Notes under the pieces: model-generated
What the model saw: only the letters and a program-made list of their open reading frames with translations
What the model was told of the DNA's origin: nothing
Database searches by the model: none
Part shown: positions 1 to 8,559 of the stretch, piece by piece
Layout of the letters: each line of letters starts with the position of its first letter
Numbering within the stretch: position 1 is the first letter of the stretch
DNA from: Rhodobacter sp.
GTDB lineage: Bacteria > Pseudomonadota > Alphaproteobacteria > Rhodobacterales > Rhodobacteraceae
Reading direction: 5' to 3'
Length of the DNA: 34,114 nt
Assembly: GCA_027484985.1 (NCBI GenBank)
Contig: JAIXRW010000041.1
Location: 1 to 34,114, forward strand
Made by a program: the position numbers and the translations under genes

Positions 1-2640
1 GGCGCGGGGTCCGACCTGCTGGCGGGCGGAGCAGGGAATGACACGCTGTCCTATGCTGCGTCTGCGGCGGGGGTGTCGGTCAATCTTGGCACGGGTGCCG
101 TGTCGGGTGGCGATGCGGCGGGCGATACGGTTGCAGGGTTCGAGGCGGTTCTTGGCTCGGGGCTGAATGACACGCTGACGGGCGGCGCGGGGAATGACTC
201 GCTGTTCGGCGGGGCGGGCAATGACAGCGTCGATGGTGGCGCGGGGGCAGACAGCCTTGATGGCGGGTCGGGGAATGACACGCTGTCCTATGCCGGGTCT
301 TTGGCGGGGGTTTCGGTTAACCTTGGCTCGGGTGCCGTGTCGGGTGGCGATGCGGCTGGTGATACGATCACTGGCTTCGAGGCGGTTGTCGGATCAAGCC
401 TCAACGACACGTTGGCGGGCGGGACGGGGAATGACTCGCTTTCGGGCGGGGCCGGGAATGACCAGCTTTCGGGCGGGGCGGGCAATGACACGCTGAGCGG
501 TGACGGCGGCGATGATGTGCTTGAGGGCGGCGCGGGGTCTGATCTGCTGGCGGGCGGGGCGGGGAATGACACGCTGTCCTATGCGGGCTCGGCGGCGGGG
601 GTTTCGGTCAATCTTGGCACGGGCGCCGTGTCGGGTGGCGATGCGGCGGGGGATACTGTCGCGGGCTTCGAGGCGGTTCTTGGCTCGGGCCTGAACGACA
701 CGCTCACGGGCGGTGCGGGGAATGACTCGCTGTTCGGCGGGGCGGGCAATGACAGCGTCGATGGTGGCGCGGGCGCGGATGTGCTGGATGGCGGGGCGGG
801 GAACGACACCCTGACTTACGCCGCCTCGGCGGCTGCGGTGGCTGTCAATCTGGGCACGGGCGCGGTTTCGGGCGGGGATGCAGGCGGCGATACAATCGCC
901 GGGTTCGAGGCTGTTATCGGGTCGGGTGGTGATGACACGCTGATCGGGGCCGGGATCAATGACTCGCTTTACGGCGGGGCGGGTAACGACACCATTGATG
1001 GCGGCGCGGGCGCGGATGTGCTGGATGGCGGCGTTGGGAATGACACGATCGAGGGTGGCCTTGGCGATGACGGGCTTTACGGTTGGACCGGAAATGACAG
1101 CCTGTCGGGCGGTGGCGGGAACGACACCTTTGACGGCGGCACGGGTGACGATACGCTTTGGGGTGGCGCGGGCGATGACCTGATCGTTGACGGCGCGGGC
1201 AATGACAGCGTCACGGCCGACACTGGCAATGACTCGATTTACGGGGCGGGCGGCGGCGACGACACGTTCTTCGGAAATGACGGGAACGATGCGCTGGGCG
1301 GCGGGAGCGGCAACGACTGGCTCTATGGTGGGACCGGCGATGACGTTCTTTACAGCAACGATGGCGATGACCGCATCTTTGGTGGCGACGGGAACGACGC
1401 GGTAGTTGCCGACATCGGCAATGATCTGGTCGAGGGCGGCGCAGGGTCGGACAATCTGGATGGCGGGGCGGGGAATGACACGCTGTCCTATGCCGGGTCT
1501 TTGGCGGGGGTGTCCGTCAACCTTGGCACGGGTGCGGTTTCGGGCGGGGATGCGGCGGGTGATACTGTCGCGGGGTTTGAGGCGGTTGTCGGCTCGGGCC
1601 TCAACGACACGCTTGTGGGTGGAACGGGCAATGACTCGCTGTCGGGCGGGGCCGGGAATGACCAGCTTTCGGGCGGGGCGGGCAATGACACGCTGGGCGG
1701 TGACGGCGGCGATGATGTGCTTGAGGGCGGCGCGGGGTCTGATCTGCTGGCGGGCGGGGCAGGGAATGACACGCTGTCCTATGCTGCGTCTGCGGCGGGG
1801 GTTTCGGTCAATCTTGGCACGGGTGCCGTTTCGGGTGGCGATGCGGCGGGCGATACGGTTGCTGGCTTTGAAGGGGTTGTCGGGTCTGGCCTGAATGACA
1901 CGCTGACGGGCGGGACGGGGAATGACTCGCTGTTTGGCGGGGCGGGCGATGACCTGATCGAGGGCGGGTCGGGGTCGGATAGCCTTGATGGCGGGGCGGG
2001 GAACGATACGCTGTCCTATGCCGCATCGGCGGCTGCGGTTTCGGTCAACCTTGGCACGGGTGCCGTGTCGGGTGGGGACGGTGCGGGCGATACGGTTGCC
2101 GCGTTCGAGGCGGTTGTCGGGTCTGGTCTGAACGACACGCTGATCGGCGGGACGGGGAATGACTCGCTGTTTGGTGGGGCGGGGAATGACAGCGTTGAGG
2201 GTGGCGCGGGGGCGGACAGCCTTGATGGCGGGGCCGGGAATGACACGCTGTCCTATGCCGGGTCTTTGGCGGGGGTTTCGGTCAACCTTGGCACGGGTGC
2301 CGTGTCGGGCGGCGACGCGGCTGGTGATACTGTCGCGGGCTTCGAGGCGGTTGTCGGATCAAGCCTGAACGACACGCTGGCGGGCGGGACGGGCAATGAC
2401 TCGCTGTTTGGCGGGGCAGGGGATGACAGCGTCGAGGGCAGCGCGGGTGCCGATCTGCTGGCGGGCGGGGCGGGGAACGATACGCTGTCCTATGCCGCAT
2501 CGCTGGTGGCGGTTTCGGTCAACCTTGGCACGGGCGCGGGCGCGGGCGCGGGCAGCGATGCGGCGGGCGATACGGTCAGCGGGTTCGAGGCTGTCATCGG
2601 GTCGGCCCTGAATGACACGCTGACCGGCGGGACGGGGAAC
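1..2640 (+). repeat. Array of 237-bp (79-aa) RTX modules, nine copies
   Basis: The VSVNLG-type motif recurs at about 73, 310, 601, 838, 1510, 1801, 2038, 2275 and 2512. The usual spacing is 237 bp (79 codons), with two spacings of 291 bp where two extra nonapeptides are inserted. Each module holds one LSYA..VSVNLG..GFEAVVGS spacer and about four canonical RTX nonapeptides. Copies are almost identical at DNA level, which suggests recent duplication or gene conversion. The copy at 2512 has lost the AVSGG part and has a GAGAGAG run instead. Confidence 0.9.
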
Positions 2641-5600
2641 GATTCACTTTACGGCGGGGCGGGCAATGACAGCCTGATCGGCGGCAACGGGCGCGATCTG
2701 GTCGATGGCGGGCTGGGGGCCGATTTGATCGACACGCGCGCCACCACTGGCGCTGCGCCCGATATCGCCTATCCGTCGAGCAACACGCCCGATGCCGACC
2801 TCGACAATGACCGTGACACGGTTTTCGCGGGCGATGGCAATGACACCATCCTGACCGGTGACGATGGCGATCTGATCTATGCCGGAGCGGGCAACGATTC
2901 AGCCGATGCCGGGTTCGATGCCGATACGGTCTATGGCGACGCGGGCAATGATACGCTTGTCGGTCAGGAAGGCGCCGATCTGCTGTTTGGCGGAGACGGG
3001 GCGGATTCCATCGCGGGCGATGTGTCGGGGGCGGATACGACCCAGGTGGCCGATGCCACAGATACGGCGCCCAACAACAACCGCGATACGATCTTTGGCG
3101 GGATCGGCGGCGATTCGATCCGCGGCGGCGACGATGCCGACCTGATCTATGGCGATGAAGACAACGACAACCTGAACGGCGATTTCGACAACGATACGCT
3201 GTACGGGGGGCTTGGCACCGACTTCCTGTTCGGCGGCACGGGTGATGACCTGCAATTCGGCGGGGATGGCACCGATGTCGTCACCGGCGATGCCGGGGAG
3301 GACACGCTTTACGGTGAAGCCGGAAGCGACACGCTGTCGGGGATCGCTGGCAACGACCTGATGTTCGGCGGCGACGGCAATGACTTTTTGCTGGCGGGCG
3401 ATGGCAATGACAGCATGTCGGCCGATGCCGGGGATGACACGCTGTCGGGCCAGACGGGCAATGACACGCTGTCGGGCGGGGACGGGAATGACACGCTCGA
3501 CGGGGGTGACGGGCCGGACCAGATGTTCGGCGGGCTGGGCAATGACCTGATCTATGGCGGATCGGGCGGACAGGCGGGCGGCGATCTGATCGATGGCGGC
3601 GCGGGCTTTGACACGCTGGATTACAGCGGGTCCAATCTGGCGGTCTATGTCGATCTGGGCGCGGGGCTGGGCTATGGCGGCGATGCGGCGGGTGACACGA
3701 TCAGCGGGGTCGAGGCGCTGGTCGGATCGGCCTTTAATGATGCGCTGACCGGGGCGGGGGGCAATGAATCCTTTACCGCAGGCGCGGGTGACGATTATGT
3801 CGATGGCGGCGCAGGCGATGACACGGTTTACGGCGGCGCGGGCGATGACAGCCTGGTGGGCGAGACGGCAGGTGGCCCCGGTGGGCGCGACCTGATCTTT
3901 GGCGGCACCGGCAATGACACGCTGGTGGGCAATGAACTGACCGATACGCTGTATGGCGGCGATGGCAATGACCTGATCTATGGCGGGTATCTGGGGCAGG
4001 CGGGCGGCGACCTGCTGGCGGGCGATGCGGGCAATGACACGCTGAGCTACCAGTTCTCGAATGCGGGGGTGTCGGTCAATCTGGCGACCGGCGCGGGCGC
4101 GGGTGGCGATGCCGAAGGCGATACGGTTTCAGGTTTCGAGGCGGTGGTCGGGTCGGATTTTGCCGACACGCTGACCGGATCGGGCGGGGCCGACAGCCTG
4201 TTCGGCGGGGCGGGCAACGATGTTGTCGATGGCGGTGCAGGCAATGATCTGTTGCAGGGCGGCGCGGGCGACGACCGGTTCGTCCTTGGCACGGGCTTTG
4301 GCGCCGATACGGTCACGGGCGGTGAAGCGGGCGAGGGCGCAGGCGATGTGCTGGACGCCACAGGGCTGGCGCAGGACCAGACGGTCGTTTTCACCGGCGC
4401 CGAGGCGGGCACGCTGACGGGCGCCGCGGGCAGCGTAACCTTCTCGGAAATAGAGGGAGTCGCGCTGGGCGCGGGCAATGACCTTGCCTTGGGGGCGTCC
4501 GGAAATGACAGCCTGTCGCTGGGGGCCGGGAATGACACGGCTTCGGGCGGGGCGGGCAATGACACGCTGTTCGGCGGGTCGGGCAATGACCTGATCGAGG
4601 GCGGCGCTGGCGCTGACCTGCTGGACGGCGGGGCGGGCAACGACACGCTAAGCTATACCGCGTCGGGGGCCGGGGTTTCGGTCAACCTTGGTTCGGGCGC
4701 GGTATCGGGCGGTGATGGCGCAGGCGATACGATCACAGGCTTTGAGGCGGTGGTCGGGTCGGGCCTGAACGACACGCTGACGGGCGGAGCGGGCAACGAC
4801 TCGCTGTTTGGCGGGGCCGGGGACGACCTGATCGAGGGCGGGGTCGGTGCCGACCTGCTGGATGGCGGGGCGGGGAACGACACGTTGTCTTATGCCGGGT
4901 CGGCGACGGGGGTTTCGGTCAACCTCGGCTCGGGTGCGGTGTCGGGCGGAGACGGCGCGGGCGATACGATCACGGGCTTTGAGGCGGTTGTCGGGTCTGG
5001 CCGGAACGACACGCTGACGGGCGGATCAGGTAACGATTCGCTGTTGGGCGGGGCGGGCAATGACCTGATCGAGGGCGGGGCTGGCGCCGATCTGCTGGAT
5101 GGCGGGGCGGGCAACGACACGCTGTCCTATGCCGGGTCGGCTGCGGGGGTTTCGGTCAACCTTGGGTCGGGCGCGGTATCGGGCGGCGATGGCGCGGGCG
5201 ACACGATCACCGGTTTCGAGGCGGTTGTCGGGTCGAACGCCAATGACACGCTGACGGGGGCTGCGGGCGACGAATCGCTGTATGGCGGGGCCGGAAGCGA
5301 TGTGCTGGATGGCGGGGCCGGGAACGACCTGCTGGATGGCGGGACGGGCAACGATATTGTCTATGCCGGTGCCGGCGAGGATGTCATTTCCGCAGGCGCG
5401 GGCGATGACACGGTCTATGGCGGCACCGGCGCGGACCTGATCGATGGCGGCGCGGAGAATGACGCGCTGTTTGGCGATGACGGCGCGGATACGCTTTTTG
5501 GCGGCGCGGGAAGTGACGCGCTGGAGGGCGGCACTGGGAATGACCTTCTGGCGGGCGGCGACGGGGCCGACACGCTGGGCGGTGGCACGGGCGATGACAG

Positions 5601-7167
5601 TCTGTCGGGCGATGCGGGCAACGACCTGCTGGCGGGCGGGGACGGGAATGACACGCTGTCGGGTGGCGATGGCGCGGATAGTCTGAATGGCGATGCGGGC
5701 AATGATGCGCTGGCGGGCGGGCTGGGCGACGACACGCTGGGCGGCGGCGCGGGTGATGACAGTCTGTCGGGCGATGCGGGCAACGATCTGCTGGCAGGCG
5801 GGGACGGGAATGACACGCTGTCGGGTGGCGATGGCGCGGATAGTCTGGCCGGAGATGCGGGCAATGATGCGCTGGCGGGCGGGCTAGGCGACGATACGCT
5901 GGGCGGCGGCACGGGTGATGACAGCCTGTCGGGCGATGCGGGCAACGATCTGCTGGCAGGCGGGGACGGGAATGACACGCTGTCGGGTGGCGATGGCGCG
6001 GATAGTCTGGCCGGTGATACGGGCAATGACGCGCTGTCGGGCGGGCTGGGCGACGACACGCTGGGCGGCGGCACGGGTGATGACAGTCTGTCGGGCGATG
6101 CGGGCAACGACCTGCTGGCCGGGGATGGCGGCAATGACACGCTGGCGGGCGGCGATGGTCTTGATACGCTGGATGGCGGGCAGGGCGATGACTATCTGGC
6201 AGGCGGGGCGGGCAATGACCTGATCACCGCCGGTGACGGGAACGATACGCTTTCGGCGGGGCCGGGGTCTGACACGCTGTCGGGTGGCGCGGGGCAGGAT
6301 GTGTTCCTTGTCGCGGACGGGGTGAGCGCGATCCGCATCACCGACTTCCAGCGCGCGCCGATTTCGGGCCTGCGGGCGGCCGATCAACTGGATGTGACGG
6401 GCCTGACGCGGCTGGACGGATCGCCGGTTGATTGGTCTGATGTCACGGTGACGGATGACGGCAACGGCAATGCCGTGCTGACCTTCCCGCGCGGTGAGAC
6501 CATCGTGCTGGTCGGGGTGTCGCCCGCGCAGGTGGCGGGCAAGCACAACCTGGCGCGGATGGGGGTGCCCTGCTTTGCGGCGGGCGTGCGGATCCTGACC
6601 ACGCGGGGCGAGGTGCCGGTCGAGGATTTGCAGGCGGGCGACCGCGTGCTTACGCTGGATGCCGGTGCCCAGCCGATCCTATGGTGCGGGCGGCGGTATC
6701 TGGGCCCCGAGGATCTGGACCTGCGGCCCGACCTGCGGCCGGTGCTTATACGCGACGGGGCGATGGGCAACCGGGGCGATGTGATGGTGTCACCGCAGCA
6801 TGCCGTTCTGGTCGAGACCGAACACGGCCAGATGCTGGTGCGGGCGCGCCATCTGGCCGAAACCGGCGACAAGCGGTTCCGCGTGGCCAAGGGCAAGCGG
6901 TCGGTGACCTATCACCATATCCTGCTGCCGCAGCACGCAATTGTCTTTGCCAATGGCATGGCGACCGAAACGATGTATCCGGGGCCGATGGCGGCCATGG
7001 CAATCGGGCCGGTGGCCTGTGCCGAGATCGGTGTGTTGATGCCCGAACTTGCCCCCTGTCTGATCGCACAGGAAGGCACGGCCAAGGTTTATGGGCCGAC
7101 CGCCCGCCCGATTGCCCGCCGCCAGACCCTGCTTGCTGGCCGCAAGCAATCGGTCGCCGCGTCCTGA
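1..7167 (+). CDS. Giant RTX calcium-binding repeat protein with C-terminal Hint domain (5' partial)
   Basis: The frame is open from base 1, so the true start lies upstream; 2388 residues are visible before TGA at 7165-7167. Almost everything up to about 6300 is glycine/aspartate nonapeptides of the GGxGxDxLx type, which in RTX proteins form Ca2+-binding beta-rolls. They alternate with a 40-odd-residue spacer containing VSVNLGTG, GGDAAGDT and GFEAVVGS. Two spacers near 3640 and 4069 are divergent, and 2700-3600 is a less repetitive RTX stretch. After the repeats comes an ITDFQ...DQLDVTGL...DVTVTDDG segment (about 6330-6530) and then a Hint_2-like domain from Cys (codon 6571-6573) through a SPQH motif (His codon 6799-6801) to about 7020. 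Such proteins are normally exported by a type I system and sit outside the cell or on its surface, but no T1SS genes are in view. Hint domains are autoprocessing in hedgehog and inteins; activity here is inferred. Adhesin, S-layer-like and enzyme-carrier roles are all possible. Confidence 0.93.
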   Translation, partial: GAGSDLLAGGAGNDTLSYAASAAGVSVNLGTGAVSGGDAAGDTVAGFEAVLGSGLNDTLTGGAGNDSLFGGAGNDSVDGGAGADSLDGGSGNDTLSYAGSLAGVSVNLGSGAVSGGDAAGDTITGFEAVVGSSLNDTLAGGTGNDSLSGGAGNDQLSGGAGNDTLSGDGGDDVLEGGAGSDLLAGGAGNDTLSYAGSAAGVSVNLGTGAVSGGDAAGDTVAGFEAVLGSGLNDTLTGGAGNDSLFGGAGNDSVDGGAGADVLDGGAGNDTLTYAASAAAVAVNLGTGAVSGGDAGGDTIAGFEAVIGSGGDDTLIGAGINDSLYGGAGNDTIDGGAGADVLDGGVGNDTIEGGLGDDGLYGWTGNDSLSGGGGNDTFDGGTGDDTLWGGAGDDLIVDGAGNDSVTADTGNDSIYGAGGGDDTFFGNDGNDALGGGSGNDWLYGGTGDDVLYSNDGDDRIFGGDGNDAVVADIGNDLVEGGAGSDNLDGGAGNDTLSYAGSLAGVSVNLGTGAVSGGDAAGDTVAGFEAVVGSGLNDTLVGGTGNDSLSGGAGNDQLSGGAGNDTLGGDGGDDVLEGGAGSDLLAGGAGNDTLSYAASAAGVSVNLGTGAVSGGDAAGDTVAGFEGVVGSGLNDTLTGGTGNDSLFGGAGDDLIEGGSGSDSLDGGAGNDTLSYAASAAAVSVNLGTGAVSGGDGAGDTVAAFEAVVGSGLNDTLIGGTGNDSLFGGAGNDSVEGGAGADSLDGGAGNDTLSYAGSLAGVSVNLGTGAVSGGDAAGDTVAGFEAVVGSSLNDTLAGGTGNDSLFGGAGDDSVEGSAGADLLAGGAGNDTLSYAASLVAVSVNLGTGAGAGAGSDAAGDTVSGFEAVIGSALNDTLTGGTGNDSLYGGAGNDSLIGGNGRDLVDGGLGADLIDTRATTGAAPDIAYPSSNTPDADLDNDRDTVFAGDGNDTILTGDDGDLIYAGAGNDSADAGFDADTVYGDAGNDTLVGQEGADLLFGGDGADSIAGDVSGADTTQVADATDTAPNNNRDTIFGGIGGDSIRGGDDADLIYGDEDNDNLNGDFDNDTLYGGLGTDFLFGGTGDDLQFGGDGTDVVTGDAGEDTLYGEAGSDTLSGIAGNDLMFGGDGNDFLLAGDGNDSMSADAGDDTLSGQTGNDTLSGGDGNDTLDGGDGPDQMFGGLGNDLIYGGSGGQAGGDLIDGGAGFDTLDYSGSNLAVYVDLGAGLGYGGDAAGDTISGVEALVGSAFNDALTGAGGNESFTAGAGDDYVDGGAGDDTVYGGAGDDSLVGETAGGPGGRDLIFGGTGNDTLVGNELTDTLYGGDGNDLIYGGYLGQAGGDLLAGDAGNDTLSYQFSNAGVSVNLATGAGAGGDAEGDTVSGFEAVVGSDFADTLTGSGGADSLFGGAGNDVVDGGAGNDLLQGGAGDDRFVLGTGFGADTVTGGEAGEGAGDVLDATGLAQDQTVVFTGAEAGTLTGAAGSVTFSEIEGVALGAGNDLALGASGNDSLSLGAGNDTASGGAGNDTLFGGSGNDLIEGGAGADLLDGGAGNDTLSYTASGAGVSVNLGSGAVSGGDGAGDTITGFEAVVGSGLNDTLTGGAGNDSLFGGAGDDLIEGGVGADLLDGGAGNDTLSYAGSATGVSVNLGSGAVSGGDGAGDTITGFEAVVGSGRNDTLTGGSGNDSLLGGAGNDLIEGGAGADLLDGGAGNDTLSYAGSAAGVSVNLGSGAVSGGDGAGDTITGFEAVVGSNANDTLTGAAGDESLYGGAGSDVLDGGAGNDLLDGGTGNDIVYAGAGEDVISAGAGDDTVYGGTGADLIDGGAENDALFGDDGADTLFGGAGSDALEGGTGNDLLAGGDGADTLGGGTGDDSLSGDAGNDLLAGGDGNDTLSGGDGADSLNGDAGNDALAGGLGDDTLGGGAGDDSLSGDAGNDLLAGGDGNDTLSGGDGADSLAGDAGNDALAGGLGDDTLGGGTGDDSLSGDAGNDLLAGGDGNDTLSGGDGADSLAGDTGNDALSGGLGDDTLGGGTGDDSLSGDAGNDLLAGDGGNDTLAGGDGLDTLDGGQGDDYLAGGAGNDLITAGDGNDTLSAGPGSDTLSGGAGQDVFLVADGVSAIRITDFQRAPISGLRAADQLDVTGLTRLDGSPVDWSDVTVTDDGNGNAVLTFPRGETIVLVGVSPAQVAGKHNLARMGVPCFAAGVRILTTRGEVPVEDLQAGDRVLTLDAGAQPILWCGRRYLGPEDLDLRPDLRPVLIRDGAMGNRGDVMVSPQHAVLVETEHGQMLVRARHLAETGDKRFRVAKGKRSVTYHHILLPQHAIVFANGMATETMYPGPMAAMAIGPVACAEIGVLMPELAPCLIAQEGTAKVYGPTARPIARRQTLLAGRKQSVAAS
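4648..5290 (+). repeat. Second block of 237-bp RTX modules, three copies
   Basis: LSY motifs at about 4648, 4885 and 5122 are exactly 237 bp apart and belong to the same module family as the first block. These copies share a VNLGSG variant, GGDGAGDTITGFEAVVGS and LIEGG, which set them apart from most upstream copies. This suggests that this block expanded on its own. Two degenerate single modules lie between the blocks, near 3619 and 4045. Confidence 0.88.
5593..6120 (+). repeat. 162-bp (54-aa) tandem repeat, three full copies plus a partial one
   Basis: The GDDSLSGDAGNDLLAGG unit starts at 5593, 5755, 5917 and 6079, exactly 162 bp apart each time. The unit is six nonapeptides (54 residues). 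Copies differ at only a few bases, for example gcgggt/acgggt before the unit and AGDAG/AGDTG in the protein. The fourth copy diverges after about 40 bp. The repeat is in frame, so gain or loss of a unit would keep the protein readable. Confidence 0.93.
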
Positions 7168-7369
7168 GAACGCGCGCCCCATCCCCCAAGAACCTGCATG
7201 CTGCCGCATAGGGCGGCGAAACCGGCGTAAACTGACCATTTTTGCCGCAACGGTCATGCGATGCCCAAAATTGTGACAAGCCGGTTGCAATGCGCGGGGG
7301 CATTTGGTTTTGTCGCGCTAACGAGAGCGGGCTGCGATCCGCCAGAAAATGACCGGGGAGAATTGCAGG
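7168..7369. other. Intergenic region between RTX gene and ABC operon
   Basis: This 202-bp stretch holds no supported gene. A small hairpin (GCCGC at 7203-7207 with GCGGC at 7213-7217) has no T-run behind it, so it is at best a weak terminator for the RTX gene. TGACC at 7233-7237 and GGTCA at 7252-7256 form a short inverted repeat. A promoter for the ABC operon is expected here, but I see no convincing -35/-10 pair. Confidence 0.4.
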
Positions 7370-8470
7370 GTGGCTGCTAGGGGCACGGACTCGTTCGTCG
7401 TTTTCGATCACGTCCAGAAAAGTTACGATGGCGTCTCGCTTGTCGTGAAAGACCTGAACCTGTCGATCGGGAAGGGGGAATTCCTGACGATGCTGGGGCC
7501 TTCGGGGTCGGGCAAGACGACATGCCTGATGATGCTGGCAGGGTTCGAGACAGCGACCAATGGCGAGATATTGCTGGACGGTCGCCCGATCAACCAAGTG
7601 CCGCCGCACAAGCGCGGGATCGGCATGGTGTTCCAGAATTACGCGCTGTTCCCGCATATGACTGTGGGCGAGAATCTTGCCTTTCCGCTGGAAGTGCGCG
7701 GCATGGGCAAGGACGAGCGCGAGGCCAAGATCAAGCGCGCGCTTGACATGGTGCAGATGGGGGCCTTTGCCAACCGCCGCCCCGCGCAGCTTTCGGGCGG
7801 GCAACAGCAGCGCATCGCGCTGGCCCGCGCGCTGGTTTTTGATCCGGCGCTGGTGCTGATGGACGAACCTTTGGGCGCGCTGGACAAGCAGTTGCGCGAG
7901 CATATGCAGTTCGAGATCAAGCGGCTGCATGATTCCCTTGGAATCACGGTGGTTTATGTCACGCATGATCAGGGCGAGGCGCTGACCATGTCGGACCGGA
8001 TCGCAGTGTTCAATGACGGGCGCATCCAGCAGCTTGCCACACCTGCCGATCTGTACGAGCGCCCCGAGAACAGCTTTGTCGCGGGCTTTATCGGCGAGAA
8101 TAACAAGCTGACCGGCGTGGTCGAGGATATTGCCGGGGGGCGGGCGCTGGTGCGGTTGCCCACGGGCGAGTTGATCGACGCGACGCCGGTGAATGTAAAG
8201 GGCAAGGGCCAGACGACCATGGTGTCGATCCGGCCCGAGCGGGTTGAATTCAAGGCAGAGCTGCTTCCGGCCGGCGCCCATATGATCGATGCCGAGGTGG
8301 TCGAGGTCATCTATATGGGCGATCTGTTCCGCACCGTGCTCAAGGTGGCGGGACATGACGACTTTGTCATCAAAAGCAGGAACACGGCCGGACAGCGCGT
8401 GCTGGTCCCCGGCGAGAAGATCCGGATCGGCTGGGCGCCGCAAGATGCGCGGGCGCTTGATCCGGTGTGA
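7370..8470 (+). CDS. PotA-like ABC transporter ATP-binding protein (polyamine/amine type)
   Basis: This is the cytoplasmic ATPase that should power import by the following binding protein and two permeases. The GTG at 7370 is preferred because GGGGAG at 7355-7360 lies 9 nt upstream; an in-frame ATG at 7349 has no ribosome-binding site. The 366-residue protein has Walker A GPSGSGKTT (43-51), a Q-loop near VFQNYALFP (87-95), the LSGGQQQR signature (141-148), Walker B LVLMDEP (161-167) and an H-loop VTHDQ. A C-terminal TOBE-like region contains SIRPERVEF. Length and the NNKLTG segment after the ATPase domain fit the PotA group of spermidine/putrescine importers. The actual substrate cannot be read from the sequence. 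Confidence 0.95.
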   Translation: MAARGTDSFVVFDHVQKSYDGVSLVVKDLNLSIGKGEFLTMLGPSGSGKTTCLMMLAGFETATNGEILLDGRPINQVPPHKRGIGMVFQNYALFPHMTVGENLAFPLEVRGMGKDEREAKIKRALDMVQMGAFANRRPAQLSGGQQQRIALARALVFDPALVLMDEPLGALDKQLREHMQFEIKRLHDSLGITVVYVTHDQGEALTMSDRIAVFNDGRIQQLATPADLYERPENSFVAGFIGENNKLTGVVEDIAGGRALVRLPTGELIDATPVNVKGKGQTTMVSIRPERVEFKAELLPAGAHMIDAEVVEVIYMGDLFRTVLKVAGHDDFVIKSRNTAGQRVLVPGEKIRIGWAPQDARALDPV

Positions 8471-8477
8471 CGGATAG

Positions 8478-8520
8478 GGGCGGCAAACCGCCCTTATGCC
8501 GTGCCGGCAAACGGCACGGC
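8478..8520 (+). promoter_or_regulatory. Two tandem hairpins between ATPase and binding-protein genes
   Basis: Hairpin 1 is GGGCGG (8478-8483), loop CAAA, CCGCCC (8488-8493). Hairpin 2 is GCCGTGCCG (8498-8506), loop GCAAA, CGGCACGGC (8512-8520), followed by CAATAAAAAAA. There is no T-run on the plus strand, so an intrinsic terminator is unlikely. In ABC operons such stems often protect the binding-protein transcript from 3'-5' decay or uncouple its level from the upstream gene; that role here is inferred. Confidence 0.6.
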
Positions 8521-8559
8521 CAATAAAAAAACCGAATGAACCATGGGAGCAACTTTGAC

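Noticed and set aside
288..5351. Many long Pro/Ser/Ala-rich open frames on the minus strand opposite the giant RTX gene
   Set aside because: They repeat with the same 237-bp period as the sense gene and come only from its biased GC-rich codons; no ribosome-binding sites or recognisable domains.
5593..6120. CRISPR-like regular repeats
   Set aside because: The repeats are coding, directly adjacent without unique spacers, and in frame with the RTX protein.
7271..7313. TTGTGA or TTGCAA as -35 box of the ABC operon promoter
   Set aside because: Neither has a convincing -10 at 16-18 nt; a promoter is likely in the region but cannot be placed.
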